Of a stretch of 64,000 nt of DNA, positions 51,574 through 59,048 are shown in pieces. Positions within the stretch are counted from its first letter, which is position 1. Every line of letters begins with the position of its first letter. This stretch comes from Croceibacterium_A sp044506885 (GTDB lineage: Bacteria > Pseudomonadota > Alphaproteobacteria > Sphingomonadales > Sphingomonadaceae). The notes under the pieces are model-generated. The model made no database searches and was not told the DNA's origin. It was given only the letters and a program-made list of their open reading frames with translations. Where the stretch lies: NCBI GenBank assembly GCA_044506885.1, contig JBIQKC010000006.1:19711-83710 (forward strand), written 5' to 3'. The position numbers and the translations under genes are program-made.

Positions 51574-52389
51574 TTGACCTCAGGCTCCGTCGACAGGGAG
51601 CATTTTCTGCGCCGTTCCACGCTGCTTTGCGGTCTCGCCGCCGCCGGCCTCGCCATCCCTGCCGCCGCGCAGGAGGCAGAGCCCTACCGCTATCGCGTCA
51701 CCCTCGGCGCGCACGCCTATCCCAGCTATCCCGGTTCGGACAGCTTCGACATCGGGCCGCTGGTCAACGTGGATCGCGAACGCGGCGACCAGCCGTTCGA
51801 GTTCGAGGGGGCGGATGACAGTTTCGGGCTGACGCTGGTCCGCAGCGGCGGCTTCTCGTTCGGTCCGGTCGGCAACTTCGAAGGCAAACGCACGTCGGCC
51901 ATGGTCGGCACGACGCTCCCGACGGTGAAGTTCACGCTCGAGGCCGGAGCCTTCGCCGCGCTCGACCTGGGCGAAAACTTCCGCCTGCGGGCAGAAGCGC
52001 GCAAGGGTATCAACGGCCACAAGGGCTGGATCGGCCTCGCGGGCGCGGACTTCGTCCTGCGCGACCGTGACGAATGGCTGTTCTCCATCGGGCCGCGCGT
52101 GACCTGGAGCGACAACCGCTATCACGACGCCTGGTTCAGCGTCGCCCCTGCCGATGCGCCCGCCGCGGGCCTGCCCGCCTATGACGCGGGCGGCGGCATT
52201 CAGGCCTATGGCGCCACGGCCAGCTTCGCGACCCAGCTTTCTCCGCGCTGGGGCATCTACACTTACGCCAAGTACGACCGGCTGACGGGCGATGCCGCGG
52301 CTTCGCCGCTCGTGCGCGTTTACGGCTCGCGCGACCAGTTCTCGGGCGGCCTCGCGCTGAGCTACACGTTCGGCCGGGGAGTCGACTGA
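51574..52389 (+). CDS. MipA/OmpV-family outer-membrane protein
   Basis: 271 residues from a TTG, the only plausible start; no good ribosome-binding site, so it may rely on coupling to ligI, 4 bases upstream. A signal peptide (FLRRSTLLCGLAAAGLAIPA, ending AAQ) is followed by a beta-barrel: YRYRVTLGAHAYPSYPGSDS, FNFEG-like strands (VGNFEGKRTSAMVG), and the terminal GLALSYTFGRGVD. The family includes MltA-interacting proteins and porin-like OmpV. Placement after ligI suggests a channel for aromatic acids, which is an inference. Its last 28 nt overlap the converging MFS gene. Confidence 0.8.
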   Translation: MTSGSVDREHFLRRSTLLCGLAAAGLAIPAAAQEAEPYRYRVTLGAHAYPSYPGSDSFDIGPLVNVDRERGDQPFEFEGADDSFGLTLVRSGGFSFGPVGNFEGKRTSAMVGTTLPTVKFTLEAGAFAALDLGENFRLRAEARKGINGHKGWIGLAGADFVLRDRDEWLFSIGPRVTWSDNRYHDAWFSVAPADAPAAGLPAYDAGGGIQAYGATASFATQLSPRWGIYTYAKYDRLTGDAAASPLVRVYGSRDQFSGGLALSYTFGRGVD

Positions 52390-53681
52390 CCCATCGCGTA
52401 AGCCGCCGAGAGTTGCCGATACTGGCGTGAATTGAACGCCAGCAAAGTCATCGCCACGCCGAACACGCCGGTCAGGCTGAACACCAGCGCCATGCCCCGT
52501 TCGGGACCCACGCCGTACCAGTCGCCGATCGCTTCCGCGCCCGCGCCGGTGGTCATGAACGGAATCGCCACGAACTGCGTCAGCGGGCCGATCAGAAACG
52601 CCGTCAGCGGCGAGGCCGACTGTTCGACCGACTGGGCGAAACCGAATACCCGCCCCTGCCGCTCGTAAGGCACGACCTTCTGCAACGTGGTCTGTTCGCT
52701 GGCTTCGGCATAAGGGCCGAGGAACAGCCAGATCACGCAGCCCGTCGCCAGCAGCAGGATCGAGGACTGGATGGTGAAGACACTCGCCACCGCCCACACG
52801 ATCAGGTTCACCAGCAGCAGCGTGCGTAGCGGATTCCGGCCGAGGCCGAACCGGGCGATCGTGAGGCCGCTGACGATGAACGAGCACGAGGCAAGCGCCC
52901 ACAGCAGGCCCCATTCCTGCACTTCCATCAGCGACAGCCCGTATCCGTCCATCAGGGCCATGAACACGCCGCCCAGGAAGTTGTTGAAGGTGGAGAACAG
53001 GATCAGCGCGAACAGACCCGGCACCGCGCCGACCACGGCTATCGTACCCTTGAGATCGATCTCCCTGCGCCCATCCGGTGCGGAGGAGGCCGGATCCGGT
53101 TCATCGACGCGCACCAGCAGGAGGTGCCCGAACGCCAGCGCGGTCATGCCCAGCGCCAGCGCCAGCGGGCCGCGAATGCCGTCCCAGGCGACAAGGAACC
53201 CGCTGATGCCGGACGTCAGCAGGAAGCCGATTCCGGTCACCATGCCGACCAGCCCGTTGGCCTTGTCGCGCTTGTCCTCCTCGATCAGCGCAGTCACCAG
53301 CGTCGGCAGCGCGATCATGCGGATGTTGCCGCAGATTACCGCCAGCATCACCAGCAGGATGAACAGCCACAGCTCCGCGCCTTCCACGCGCGCCAGCGCA
53401 TCTTCCGGCACGAGCGCATAGGCGGCGAGCGAAGCGGCGTAGAACACGAACGACGCCGCGCTCGATGCCAGCATGATCCGCTTCTTGCGGTGGTGGTCCA
53501 CCAGGCTGCCGAACCAGATTGCGAACCCGGCGGTAAACACCAGGTAGATGCCGCCGATCATGCCGGTCACGAATACCGACCGCGTCTCGAGAAAGGCCCA
53601 GAACACCAGCGCGAACCAGACCGTGAAGTTGGTCACGTTCTGGATCAGGTTGTTGGCCAGGATTTGGTGAAAAGAGGTCAT
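52362..53681 (-). CDS. MFS transporter (MFS_3/exporter-like)
   Basis: 439 residues with about 12 hydrophobic segments. N-terminal FHQILANNLIQNVTNFTVWF, then ETRSVFVTGMIGGIYLVFTA and the loop motif GSLVDHHRKKRIMLASS place it with the MFS_3 group of drug or siderophore exporters. VVPYERQGRVFGFAQSVEQS near residue 340 matches the second-half signature loop. ATG 53681 is chosen because upstream codons lack membrane character. The substrate is unknown. The 3' end overlaps mipA-like by 28 nt in convergent orientation. Confidence 0.88.
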   Translation of the reverse strand: MTSFHQILANNLIQNVTNFTVWFALVFWAFLETRSVFVTGMIGGIYLVFTAGFAIWFGSLVDHHRKKRIMLASSAASFVFYAASLAAYALVPEDALARVEGAELWLFILLVMLAVICGNIRMIALPTLVTALIEEDKRDKANGLVGMVTGIGFLLTSGISGFLVAWDGIRGPLALALGMTALAFGHLLLVRVDEPDPASSAPDGRREIDLKGTIAVVGAVPGLFALILFSTFNNFLGGVFMALMDGYGLSLMEVQEWGLLWALASCSFIVSGLTIARFGLGRNPLRTLLLVNLIVWAVASVFTIQSSILLLATGCVIWLFLGPYAEASEQTTLQKVVPYERQGRVFGFAQSVEQSASPLTAFLIGPLTQFVAIPFMTTGAGAEAIGDWYGVGPERGMALVFSLTGVFGVAMTLLAFNSRQYRQLSAAYAMGQSTPRPNV

Positions 53682-53883
53682 CGTGGAAGACGTTCGCTGG
53701 GCGGGCGGGAATGACGGGAATCTGCAGCCAGGGCAAGCGCGGCTGTCTGCCGCCAGGCCGCCATCCGCGTCTGTTACGCAAACGCCACAAGTTCGTTTGT
53801 TCCAAATCTGGCTCAGGAACTTGCTGTGCGCCACCACCGTTGATTGCCGTGAAGGAGTCCTGCGCACCGATTGTGCGGGAAGC

Positions 53884-54060
53884 ATGAACAGCATGGAAAA
53901 CGAAGATGTCGTGGCGATTGGCTTGCTGACCCAAACGCACCTGACGATGCTCGGGAGCAGCCTCAAAATCGTCTTTCACGTGGACGACGACGCGGCGCAG
54001 TTCGAGGAGTTGCTCAGCGCGCTGGACCAGGTCGACCAGAAGCGCGGCGGCCGCGCCTGA
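53884..54060 (+). CDS. Small acidic protein of unknown function
   Basis: 58 residues: MNSMENEDVVAIGLLTQTHL, TMLGSSLKIVFHVDDDAAQF, then EELLSALDQVDQKRGGRA. GGGAA lies just ahead of the ATG; a second Met at 53893 is an alternative. A helix-strand-helix pattern with a conserved-looking VDDDAQFEELL is plausible, but no family is recognised. It is divergent from the MFS gene (202-base spacer with a CAAGTTC/GAACTTG inverted repeat at 53788-53823) and convergent with the SDR gene. Confidence 0.6.
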   Translation: MNSMENEDVVAIGLLTQTHLTMLGSSLKIVFHVDDDAAQFEELLSALDQVDQKRGGRA

Positions 54061-54079
54061 GCCGCTCGGGCGCGCCGCC

Positions 54080-54865
54080 TCAGGCCGTCGGAACGGTCCC
54101 GCCGTCGATCACGAATTCGGCGCCATGGACCGCCGATGCCCGATCGGAGGCGAGAAACGCGATCATTTCGGCCACTTCCTCCGGCCACGCCGGGCGGCCC
54201 AGTGGAATGCCACCGAGCGCGTCGAGGATGCTCTGGCGCGCCTCATCCTCGCTGGTTCCCGAACTGGCGGCGATCCGTCGCACCATCGCCTCGGCGGCGC
54301 TGGTGTAGATCCATCCCGGCGAAACCACATTGACCCTGACACCCTTCGGCCCAACCTCCTTCGACAGCGCCTTGCTGTAGGTCGCCAGCGCGGCCTTTGC
54401 GGCGGCATAGGCTGTGGTCGAGGGCAGCGGCAAGCGATGCTGGATCGACGCCGTATGGACCACCGCGCCCTTGCCGCGCGCGATCATCGACGGCAGCAGC
54501 GCGCGGTCGAGCCGGACAGCGCTCAACAGGTTGAGGTTGAGTTCATTCGCCCAGATCTCGTTGGTCAGGGCCGCAAAGCCGCCGCCTGGCGCGCTCGAAC
54601 CGCCAAGGACGTGAATCAGGATATCGACATGGCCGAGCCGCTCCAGCGCGGCCTGAGCGAATGTCTCGACACCCTCCGCACTGGTCAGGTCGGCGCGGAC
54701 GAACGCATGGTCGGGCATATCGTCGGGCCGCTCTGACCGAGCGGCAGTGACCACTCGCGCGCCAGCCGCGACGAACCGCCGGAACGCCGCCGCGCCCGCG
54801 CCTTTCGTGCCGGCGGTCAGCACCACGGTCTTGCCTGCAAACTCGACGGGATCGGCCAGGCCCAT
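54080..54865 (-). CDS. Short-chain dehydrogenase/reductase
   Basis: 261 residues. The cofactor motif is the TAGTKGAG variant (18-25) of TGxxxGxG; the catalytic Ser lies in VVHTASIQH and the Tyr/Lys pair in STTAYAAAKAALATYSKAL. The end EFVIDGGTVPTA is the classical SDR C-terminus. The stop is shared with no other gene; the start overlaps the NTF2-like stop (ATGA), so they form one unit divergent from the HxlR regulator, which probably controls it. Confidence 0.92.
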   Translation of the reverse strand: MGLADPVEFAGKTVVLTAGTKGAGAAAFRRFVAAGARVVTAARSERPDDMPDHAFVRADLTSAEGVETFAQAALERLGHVDILIHVLGGSSAPGGGFAALTNEIWANELNLNLLSAVRLDRALLPSMIARGKGAVVHTASIQHRLPLPSTTAYAAAKAALATYSKALSKEVGPKGVRVNVVSPGWIYTSAAEAMVRRIAASSGTSEDEARQSILDALGGIPLGRPAWPEEVAEMIAFLASDRASAVHGAEFVIDGGTVPTA

Positions 54866-55191
54866 CAGGCAATCTCCAGCCGGGCGATGCGATCGCCGTC
54901 GAGTTCGAAGCGGAACGTCAGCGTCACCGGCGATCCGGGGAAGTCGCCCGCCACGCGCGCATCGACGGTCCATGCTCCGTCGGCTTCGCCGACGGTTACA
55001 GGCGTCGCCACCGCCCGCGCGCCAACGGTGGCCCGCTCTATCCATGTACGGATTTCCGGGAGGCCAGTGTGAGTCTCGCGTTCGTCGACTACGATCGCGT
55101 CCGGTGCGAACGGGGCCAGCATGGCGTTGACGTTGAACGCGGGATTGGCGGCGAAGTAGGCGTTCACCGGCGAGGGAAGCTGTGCAGGCAT
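54865..55191 (-). CDS. NTF2-like / SnoaL-type protein
   Basis: 108 residues with an NTF2-like cone fold: an N-terminal helix (SPVNAYFAANPAFNVNAMLA), PDAIVVDERETHTGLPEIRT, WIERA, and closing strands (TLTFRFELDGDRIARLEI). Members act as small isomerases, hydrolases or ligand binders. It lies first in a two-gene unit with the SDR. The substrate is unknown. Confidence 0.88.
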   Translation of the reverse strand: MPAQLPSPVNAYFAANPAFNVNAMLAPFAPDAIVVDERETHTGLPEIRTWIERATVGARAVATPVTVGEADGAWTVDARVAGDFPGSPVTLTFRFELDGDRIARLEIA

Positions 55192-55258
55192 CGAACGCTC
55201 CTGATCGGTCGAGGGTTGCGCCGCCGATCTGGCAGTCCTAGAAAAAATGGCAAGAACC

Positions 55259-55270
55259 TACTAAAAAGTA
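55259..55270. promoter_or_regulatory. HxlR-type operator candidate
   Basis: TACTAAAAAGTA is a TACT/AGTA palindrome, the half-site form bound by HxlR/YodB-family regulators. It lies 12 bases before the HxlR start codon and 67 bases upstream of the divergent NTF2-like gene, fitting control of both. Confidence 0.55.
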
Positions 55271-55282
55271 AGGAACATACCT

Positions 55283-55663
55283 TTGGGTAAGCGACCCGAC
55301 TATACGCCGGTGCTGGCCTCGCAGGGCGTGCAGAATGTGCTGCGGATTCTCGAAGGGCGGTGGAAACTGGTGATCCTGTTCCAGCTCTTTGGCGGCAGAT
55401 TGCTGCGTTTCTCGCAACTGGAACGGGCCATTCCCGGCATATCGCAGAAAATGCTGATCCAGCAGCTCAGGCAGATGGAGCGCGACGGCGTGATCGCGCG
55501 CATCGTCCACCACGAGGTGCCGCCGCGCGTGGAATACCGCCTCACCGAATGGGGGCAGGAGCTGTGCCCCGCGCTCGACGCGCTGCTGTTATGGGCCGAG
55601 GGCGCGCCGGCGGAGATCCGCGAGCGCCTGCTGAGCGAAACGGCGGACGCCGAAGGCGGCTGA
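55283..55663 (+). CDS. HxlR-family transcriptional regulator
   Basis: 126 residues from a TTG with AAGGA at ribosome-binding distance. Winged helix-turn-helix of the HxlR type: VQNVLRILEGRWKLVILFQL (12-31), LLRFSQLERAIPGISQKMLI, QQLRQMERDG, then the wing VPPRVEYRLTEWGQEL. No early Cys is present, so quinone or thiol sensing as in YodB is not indicated. It probably regulates itself and the divergent NTF2/SDR pair. Confidence 0.93.
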   Translation: MGKRPDYTPVLASQGVQNVLRILEGRWKLVILFQLFGGRLLRFSQLERAIPGISQKMLIQQLRQMERDGVIARIVHHEVPPRVEYRLTEWGQELCPALDALLLWAEGAPAEIRERLLSETADAEGG

Positions 55664-55685
55664 GCCTCCGGCGTCGTTCCCGGAC

Positions 55686-56882
55686 TCAGCTTTCCAGCGT
55701 CATCCGCACGAAGTCCACCGTCTGCCGGGTGGCGGCGGCGAACTCCGTTTCGGTCGCCTTGAAGGCGCCGAAGTGGGCAAACTGGTCGGGGGTCATGCCG
55801 TCGAACTCATAGGCCGCGCGGAAGCTCGGCAGCTTGAGCAGCTTTTCGATGCTGGCCTTGTTCGGCTCGCGGTCGATGGCTTTGGGGTCGAGTGGTTCCA
55901 GCCCGGCGGTCATCAGCCCGGCGATGTAGCCCGGCGGGCAGGTGTAGACCATGTCGCTGCCGGCGAAATCCTCGATATGGCGGCTTACGGTCTTGCCGGT
56001 GCGCTCGTCCTTTTCGACGCGCATCGAGCATTGCAGCATCTTGGACGGGTGCCCCACGCTTTTGCCGTAGTGATAGGCGCGCTTGAGAACGGCTTCCTCG
56101 CCGTCGCGGATTTCAGGCAGGGTCAGTTCGATCCCGCGCGCCTTGGCCTCGGTCTTCCAGTCGCTGAGTTCGCCCAGGCGCGCCGACATATGGGTGATGA
56201 CCGACCGCCATTTCGACAGGTCCACGCCCGCCGCCTTGGCGCGATAGAGGCCCGCGCTGACGGCGGCCATGCAGCGCATATACTGCGGCACGGTGAAGCT
56301 GGTGGTGTTGTTGGTGCTGATGCCGCGCGCGGTCAGTTCCTCCAGCACTTCGTAGCCTTCCTTGGAGCCGGGCAGCTTGACCATCACGTTCGGCCCCTGC
56401 GCCGCGATGGTAAGGCCCTGCGCCAGCATCTTGTCGCCGTCGCGCACGAAGCGGGGATCGACCTGCCCCGAGAGGAAGCCGTACTTGCCGTCCGACTTGT
56501 CGAATACCGGCCGGATCGCCTCCGCGCCTTTCTTCACTAGGTCGAGGTACATCGCCCAGTACACGCCTTCGACATCGCGGCCGGGGTTCTCCGCCGCGAT
56601 CTTGCGGATTTCGGCCGACCACAGCTCCGGCGCAAGCTTGATCGCCTGCAAGGACAGCGGCGGATTGGTGGTCACCCCCCGGAACCCCATCGTGCCCTGC
56701 GACCGGATGGTCGCATCGTCGTAGAACCGGGTAAGCTGCGCGTCCCAGTCCGCGCGTTCGCCATCCGGCGCCTTGGCCAGCGTTTCCTCTTTCCAGCTCG
56801 GGTAGATCAGCGGGCTCGAATCCCACCAGATTTCCGCTTCCGGATTGGTGGCGGCGAGCTGTTCGAGAACGTGCTGGGTCAT
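55686..56882 (-). CDS. Transaldolase-family protein
   Basis: 398 residues from MTQHVLEQLAATNPEAEIWW; an ATG two codons upstream is possible. TAL/FSA signatures are FRGVTTNPPLSLQAI (about 70-84) and NVMVKLPGSKEGYEVLEEL, whose Lys would form the Schiff base. GISTNNTTSFTVPQYMRCMA also fits the family. It is longer than E. coli transaldolase (about 317), with a C-terminal extension (RAAYEFDGMTPDQFAHFGAF). Divergent placement next to the second ligAB pair suggests a role in aromatic or C1/sugar metabolism rather than the pentose pathway. Confidence 0.85.
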   Translation of the reverse strand: MTQHVLEQLAATNPEAEIWWDSSPLIYPSWKEETLAKAPDGERADWDAQLTRFYDDATIRSQGTMGFRGVTTNPPLSLQAIKLAPELWSAEIRKIAAENPGRDVEGVYWAMYLDLVKKGAEAIRPVFDKSDGKYGFLSGQVDPRFVRDGDKMLAQGLTIAAQGPNVMVKLPGSKEGYEVLEELTARGISTNNTTSFTVPQYMRCMAAVSAGLYRAKAAGVDLSKWRSVITHMSARLGELSDWKTEAKARGIELTLPEIRDGEEAVLKRAYHYGKSVGHPSKMLQCSMRVEKDERTGKTVSRHIEDFAGSDMVYTCPPGYIAGLMTAGLEPLDPKAIDREPNKASIEKLLKLPSFRAAYEFDGMTPDQFAHFGAFKATETEFAAATRQTVDFVRMTLES

Positions 56883-57054
56883 GTGCATCTTCTCCGTAAG
56901 GGGACGGGCGCGGCTTGGCCCCGCGCATTGGAGTCGGCAGGCCCCTAGCGAATATCGCGCGCTTGATTAAGCCCCCGCGCATCGGCGCGCGCAACTGGCG
57001 GGAATCCCTCGCGGCTGCTACGGGACGGGCAATAGCCCCCGAAAGCACAACCTC

Positions 57055-57456
57055 ATGCGTACCCGCCTCTATTCGCTCGAAGAACTCAAGGACATTCCCG
57101 GCACCAAGGTGTTCAACGCGCTTGCGAGCCGGCAGGCCTATCACCTGCACAAGTTCTGCATGTCGCTGATGCAGGAAGAAAACCGCACGGCGTTCAAGGC
57201 GGACGAACGCGCCTATCTCGACCGCTTCCGGATGAGCGACGAACAGAAGCAGGCAGTGCTCGATCGCGACTTCACCAAGCTGATCGACCTTGGCGGCAAC
57301 ATCTATTTCCTCGTCAAGCTGTCCAACACCGACGGCTGGTCCACACAGAAGGCCGTTAGTTCGATGACCGGGATGACGCCCGACGAATACGCCGCGATGA
57401 TGCGCGCCGGCGGCCGCTCGCCGCAGGGTAACCGCTCGATCCGGGGGAAGAACTGA
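57055..57456 (+). CDS. Second LigA-type dioxygenase small subunit
   Basis: 133 residues aligned with LigA: YSLEELKDIPGTKVFNALAS, YHLHKFCMSLMQEENRTAFK, GGNIYFLVKLSNTDGWSTQK and SMTGMTPDEYAAMMRAGGRS. It lacks the extra N-terminal residues of LigA. The stop overlaps the ATG of the catalytic subunit gene by one base. Probably the alpha subunit of a protocatechuate-, gallate- or methylgallate-type 4,5-dioxygenase. Confidence 0.92.
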   Translation: MRTRLYSLEELKDIPGTKVFNALASRQAYHLHKFCMSLMQEENRTAFKADERAYLDRFRMSDEQKQAVLDRDFTKLIDLGGNIYFLVKLSNTDGWSTQKAVSSMTGMTPDEYAAMMRAGGRSPQGNRSIRGKN

Positions 57457-58298
57457 TGGCCCGGATCACGGCAGGCATCGCCACCAGCCACGTTCCCGCC
57501 ATCGGCGCGGCGTTCGATCAGGGGCGTAACCGGGACGAATACTGGAAGCCGGTTTTCGACGGCTACGAATGGGTCAAGCGGTTCGAGGAGCAGGAGGACC
57601 CGGACCTCGTCATCCTGTGTTACAACGATCACGCCAGCTCGATGATGCTCGACGTCGTGCCGACGTTTGCGCTGGGCATGGCGGAAGAGTTCGAGCCGGC
57701 CGACGAAGGCTGGGGCAAGCGGCCGGTGCCCACCGTCATGGGCGATCCGGTGTTCGCCGCGCACCTTGCCGAACAGCTGGTGATCGACAACTTCGACATG
57801 ACGCTGATGAACACGCTCGACGTGGATCACGGACTGACCGTCCCGCTGTCGTTGATGTTCGGCAAGCGCGAGGAGTGGCCGGTGCGGGTGATCCCGCTGG
57901 CGGTCAACGTCACCCAGTTCCCGACTCCGTCGGCCGAACGCTGCTGGCAGCTGGGCGAGGCGATCCGCGATGCGGTGGAAAGCTACCCGGCCGGGCTCAA
58001 CGTACAGATCTGGGGCACCGGGGGCATGAGCCACCAGTTGCAGGGCGAGCGCGCGGGCCTGATCAACCCGGAATACGACCAGTCCTTCATTGACCGGCTG
58101 ACGTCCGATCCGCAATCGCTGCGCAGGATCACGCGGCTGGAACTGATCCGCGAAACCGGCACCGAGGGGATCGAGCTGATCATGTGGATGATCATGCGCG
58201 GCGCGCTGGGACCGGATGTGGAGGAACTCCACCGCTTCTACCATGTCCCGGCGTCGAACACCGCCGTGGGACACGTCGTGTTGCGGCCGGTCGGCTAA
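57456..58298 (+). CDS. Second LigB-type extradiol dioxygenase catalytic subunit
   Basis: 280 residues, a clear LigB paralogue. Iron ligands are His12, His59 and Glu240 (TEGIELIMW) and the base is His193 (GGMSHQLQG); the two-residue shift against LigB comes from a shorter loop at 38-46. It lacks the LigB C-terminal tail. Differences near the active-site loop (VDHGLTVPLSLMFG against VDHGCTVPLSMIFG) may change substrate preference. Partner of the gene upstream. Substrate cannot be settled from sequence. Confidence 0.93.
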   Translation: MARITAGIATSHVPAIGAAFDQGRNRDEYWKPVFDGYEWVKRFEEQEDPDLVILCYNDHASSMMLDVVPTFALGMAEEFEPADEGWGKRPVPTVMGDPVFAAHLAEQLVIDNFDMTLMNTLDVDHGLTVPLSLMFGKREEWPVRVIPLAVNVTQFPTPSAERCWQLGEAIRDAVESYPAGLNVQIWGTGGMSHQLQGERAGLINPEYDQSFIDRLTSDPQSLRRITRLELIRETGTEGIELIMWMIMRGALGPDVEELHRFYHVPASNTAVGHVVLRPVG

Positions 58299-58936
58299 AG
58301 CACTTCGAATGACAGCACTGTCAACGAGGCGGGCGCGGTGGCGAAGACTCCGTGGCCGCGTCCGCCGCGTTCGGTGCCGAGCGTGAATCCGACCCGTGCG
58401 GTTCGCGCCAGCGCATCGCGGAAGCCCTGAGGCTTCCGGTCGGGCGTCTTGCCGTAGACCGAGATCCAGTCGTCATCGAGATCGATCGAAACCGTGTGCT
58501 CGCCGGGCGTCAACGGCACGACCGCGTCCGCGGGCGAATACCAGCGATAGGTTTCGTACTTCCCCTTGGCGGTCCACCTGTCGCCACGCTGCTGGAAGTA
58601 GAGCGACAGCACCGCTGGGCGGTCAGGAAACTCCTGCGGCACGAAGCGTGCGTCCGGCGCGGCGTCGATACGGTAGCGCATCACGATCCGCCGCTTTCCT
58701 GCGAGCGGGCCGTGCGGGAAGGTGACGTAGTGCACGTGCCCGGCGTCGCGGTCCGGATAAGGGAAATCGATCCGCACTCCGTCGCGCGCCGGCACGGGGC
58801 GCAGCGGCATGTTCTGCGAATAGTTGCGGCCCTTTATCAGCGGGCCGATCTGCCATGCCGCCGCAGGCGGAAGCTCCGCCGCCGCCGGAATGGCCAACGC
58901 GAGGGCCAGCGCGGCCGCTATCGTCGCTCTCATCAT
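58295..58936 (-). CDS. Secreted protein of unknown function
   Basis: 213 residues from tandem ATGs (58936 or 58933), with a signal peptide (RATIAAALALALAIPAAAEL). The mature part is beta-rich, with alternating strands (HVHYVTFPHGPLAGKRRIVM, PAVLSLYFQQRGDRWTAKG, EHTVSIDLDDDWISVYG), suggesting a jelly-roll such as a lectin or carbohydrate-binding fold. No catalytic motif is obvious. Its last codons overlap the convergent dioxygenase gene by 4 nt. Confidence 0.75.
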   Translation of the reverse strand: MMRATIAAALALALAIPAAAELPPAAAWQIGPLIKGRNYSQNMPLRPVPARDGVRIDFPYPDRDAGHVHYVTFPHGPLAGKRRIVMRYRIDAAPDARFVPQEFPDRPAVLSLYFQQRGDRWTAKGKYETYRWYSPADAVVPLTPGEHTVSIDLDDDWISVYGKTPDRKPQGFRDALARTARVGFTLGTERGGRGHGVFATAPASLTVLSFEVL

Positions 58937-59048
58937 CGCCGGAACGTGCACCGTTGAGCTTTGCGTTGCGCTGAACGGCAATTTTCTTGTTGTCCGGCCA
59001 TTCCGCCGCTAGGGCGCGCGCGCCTTTTTCTACAAGAGACCGCTTCGC

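Noticed and set aside
53788..53823. Inverted repeat CAAGTTC/GAACTTG as an operator for the MFS transporter
   Set aside because: The arms are 7 bp with a 22-base gap and no matching regulator; it could be chance, so it is only mentioned with the small gene.
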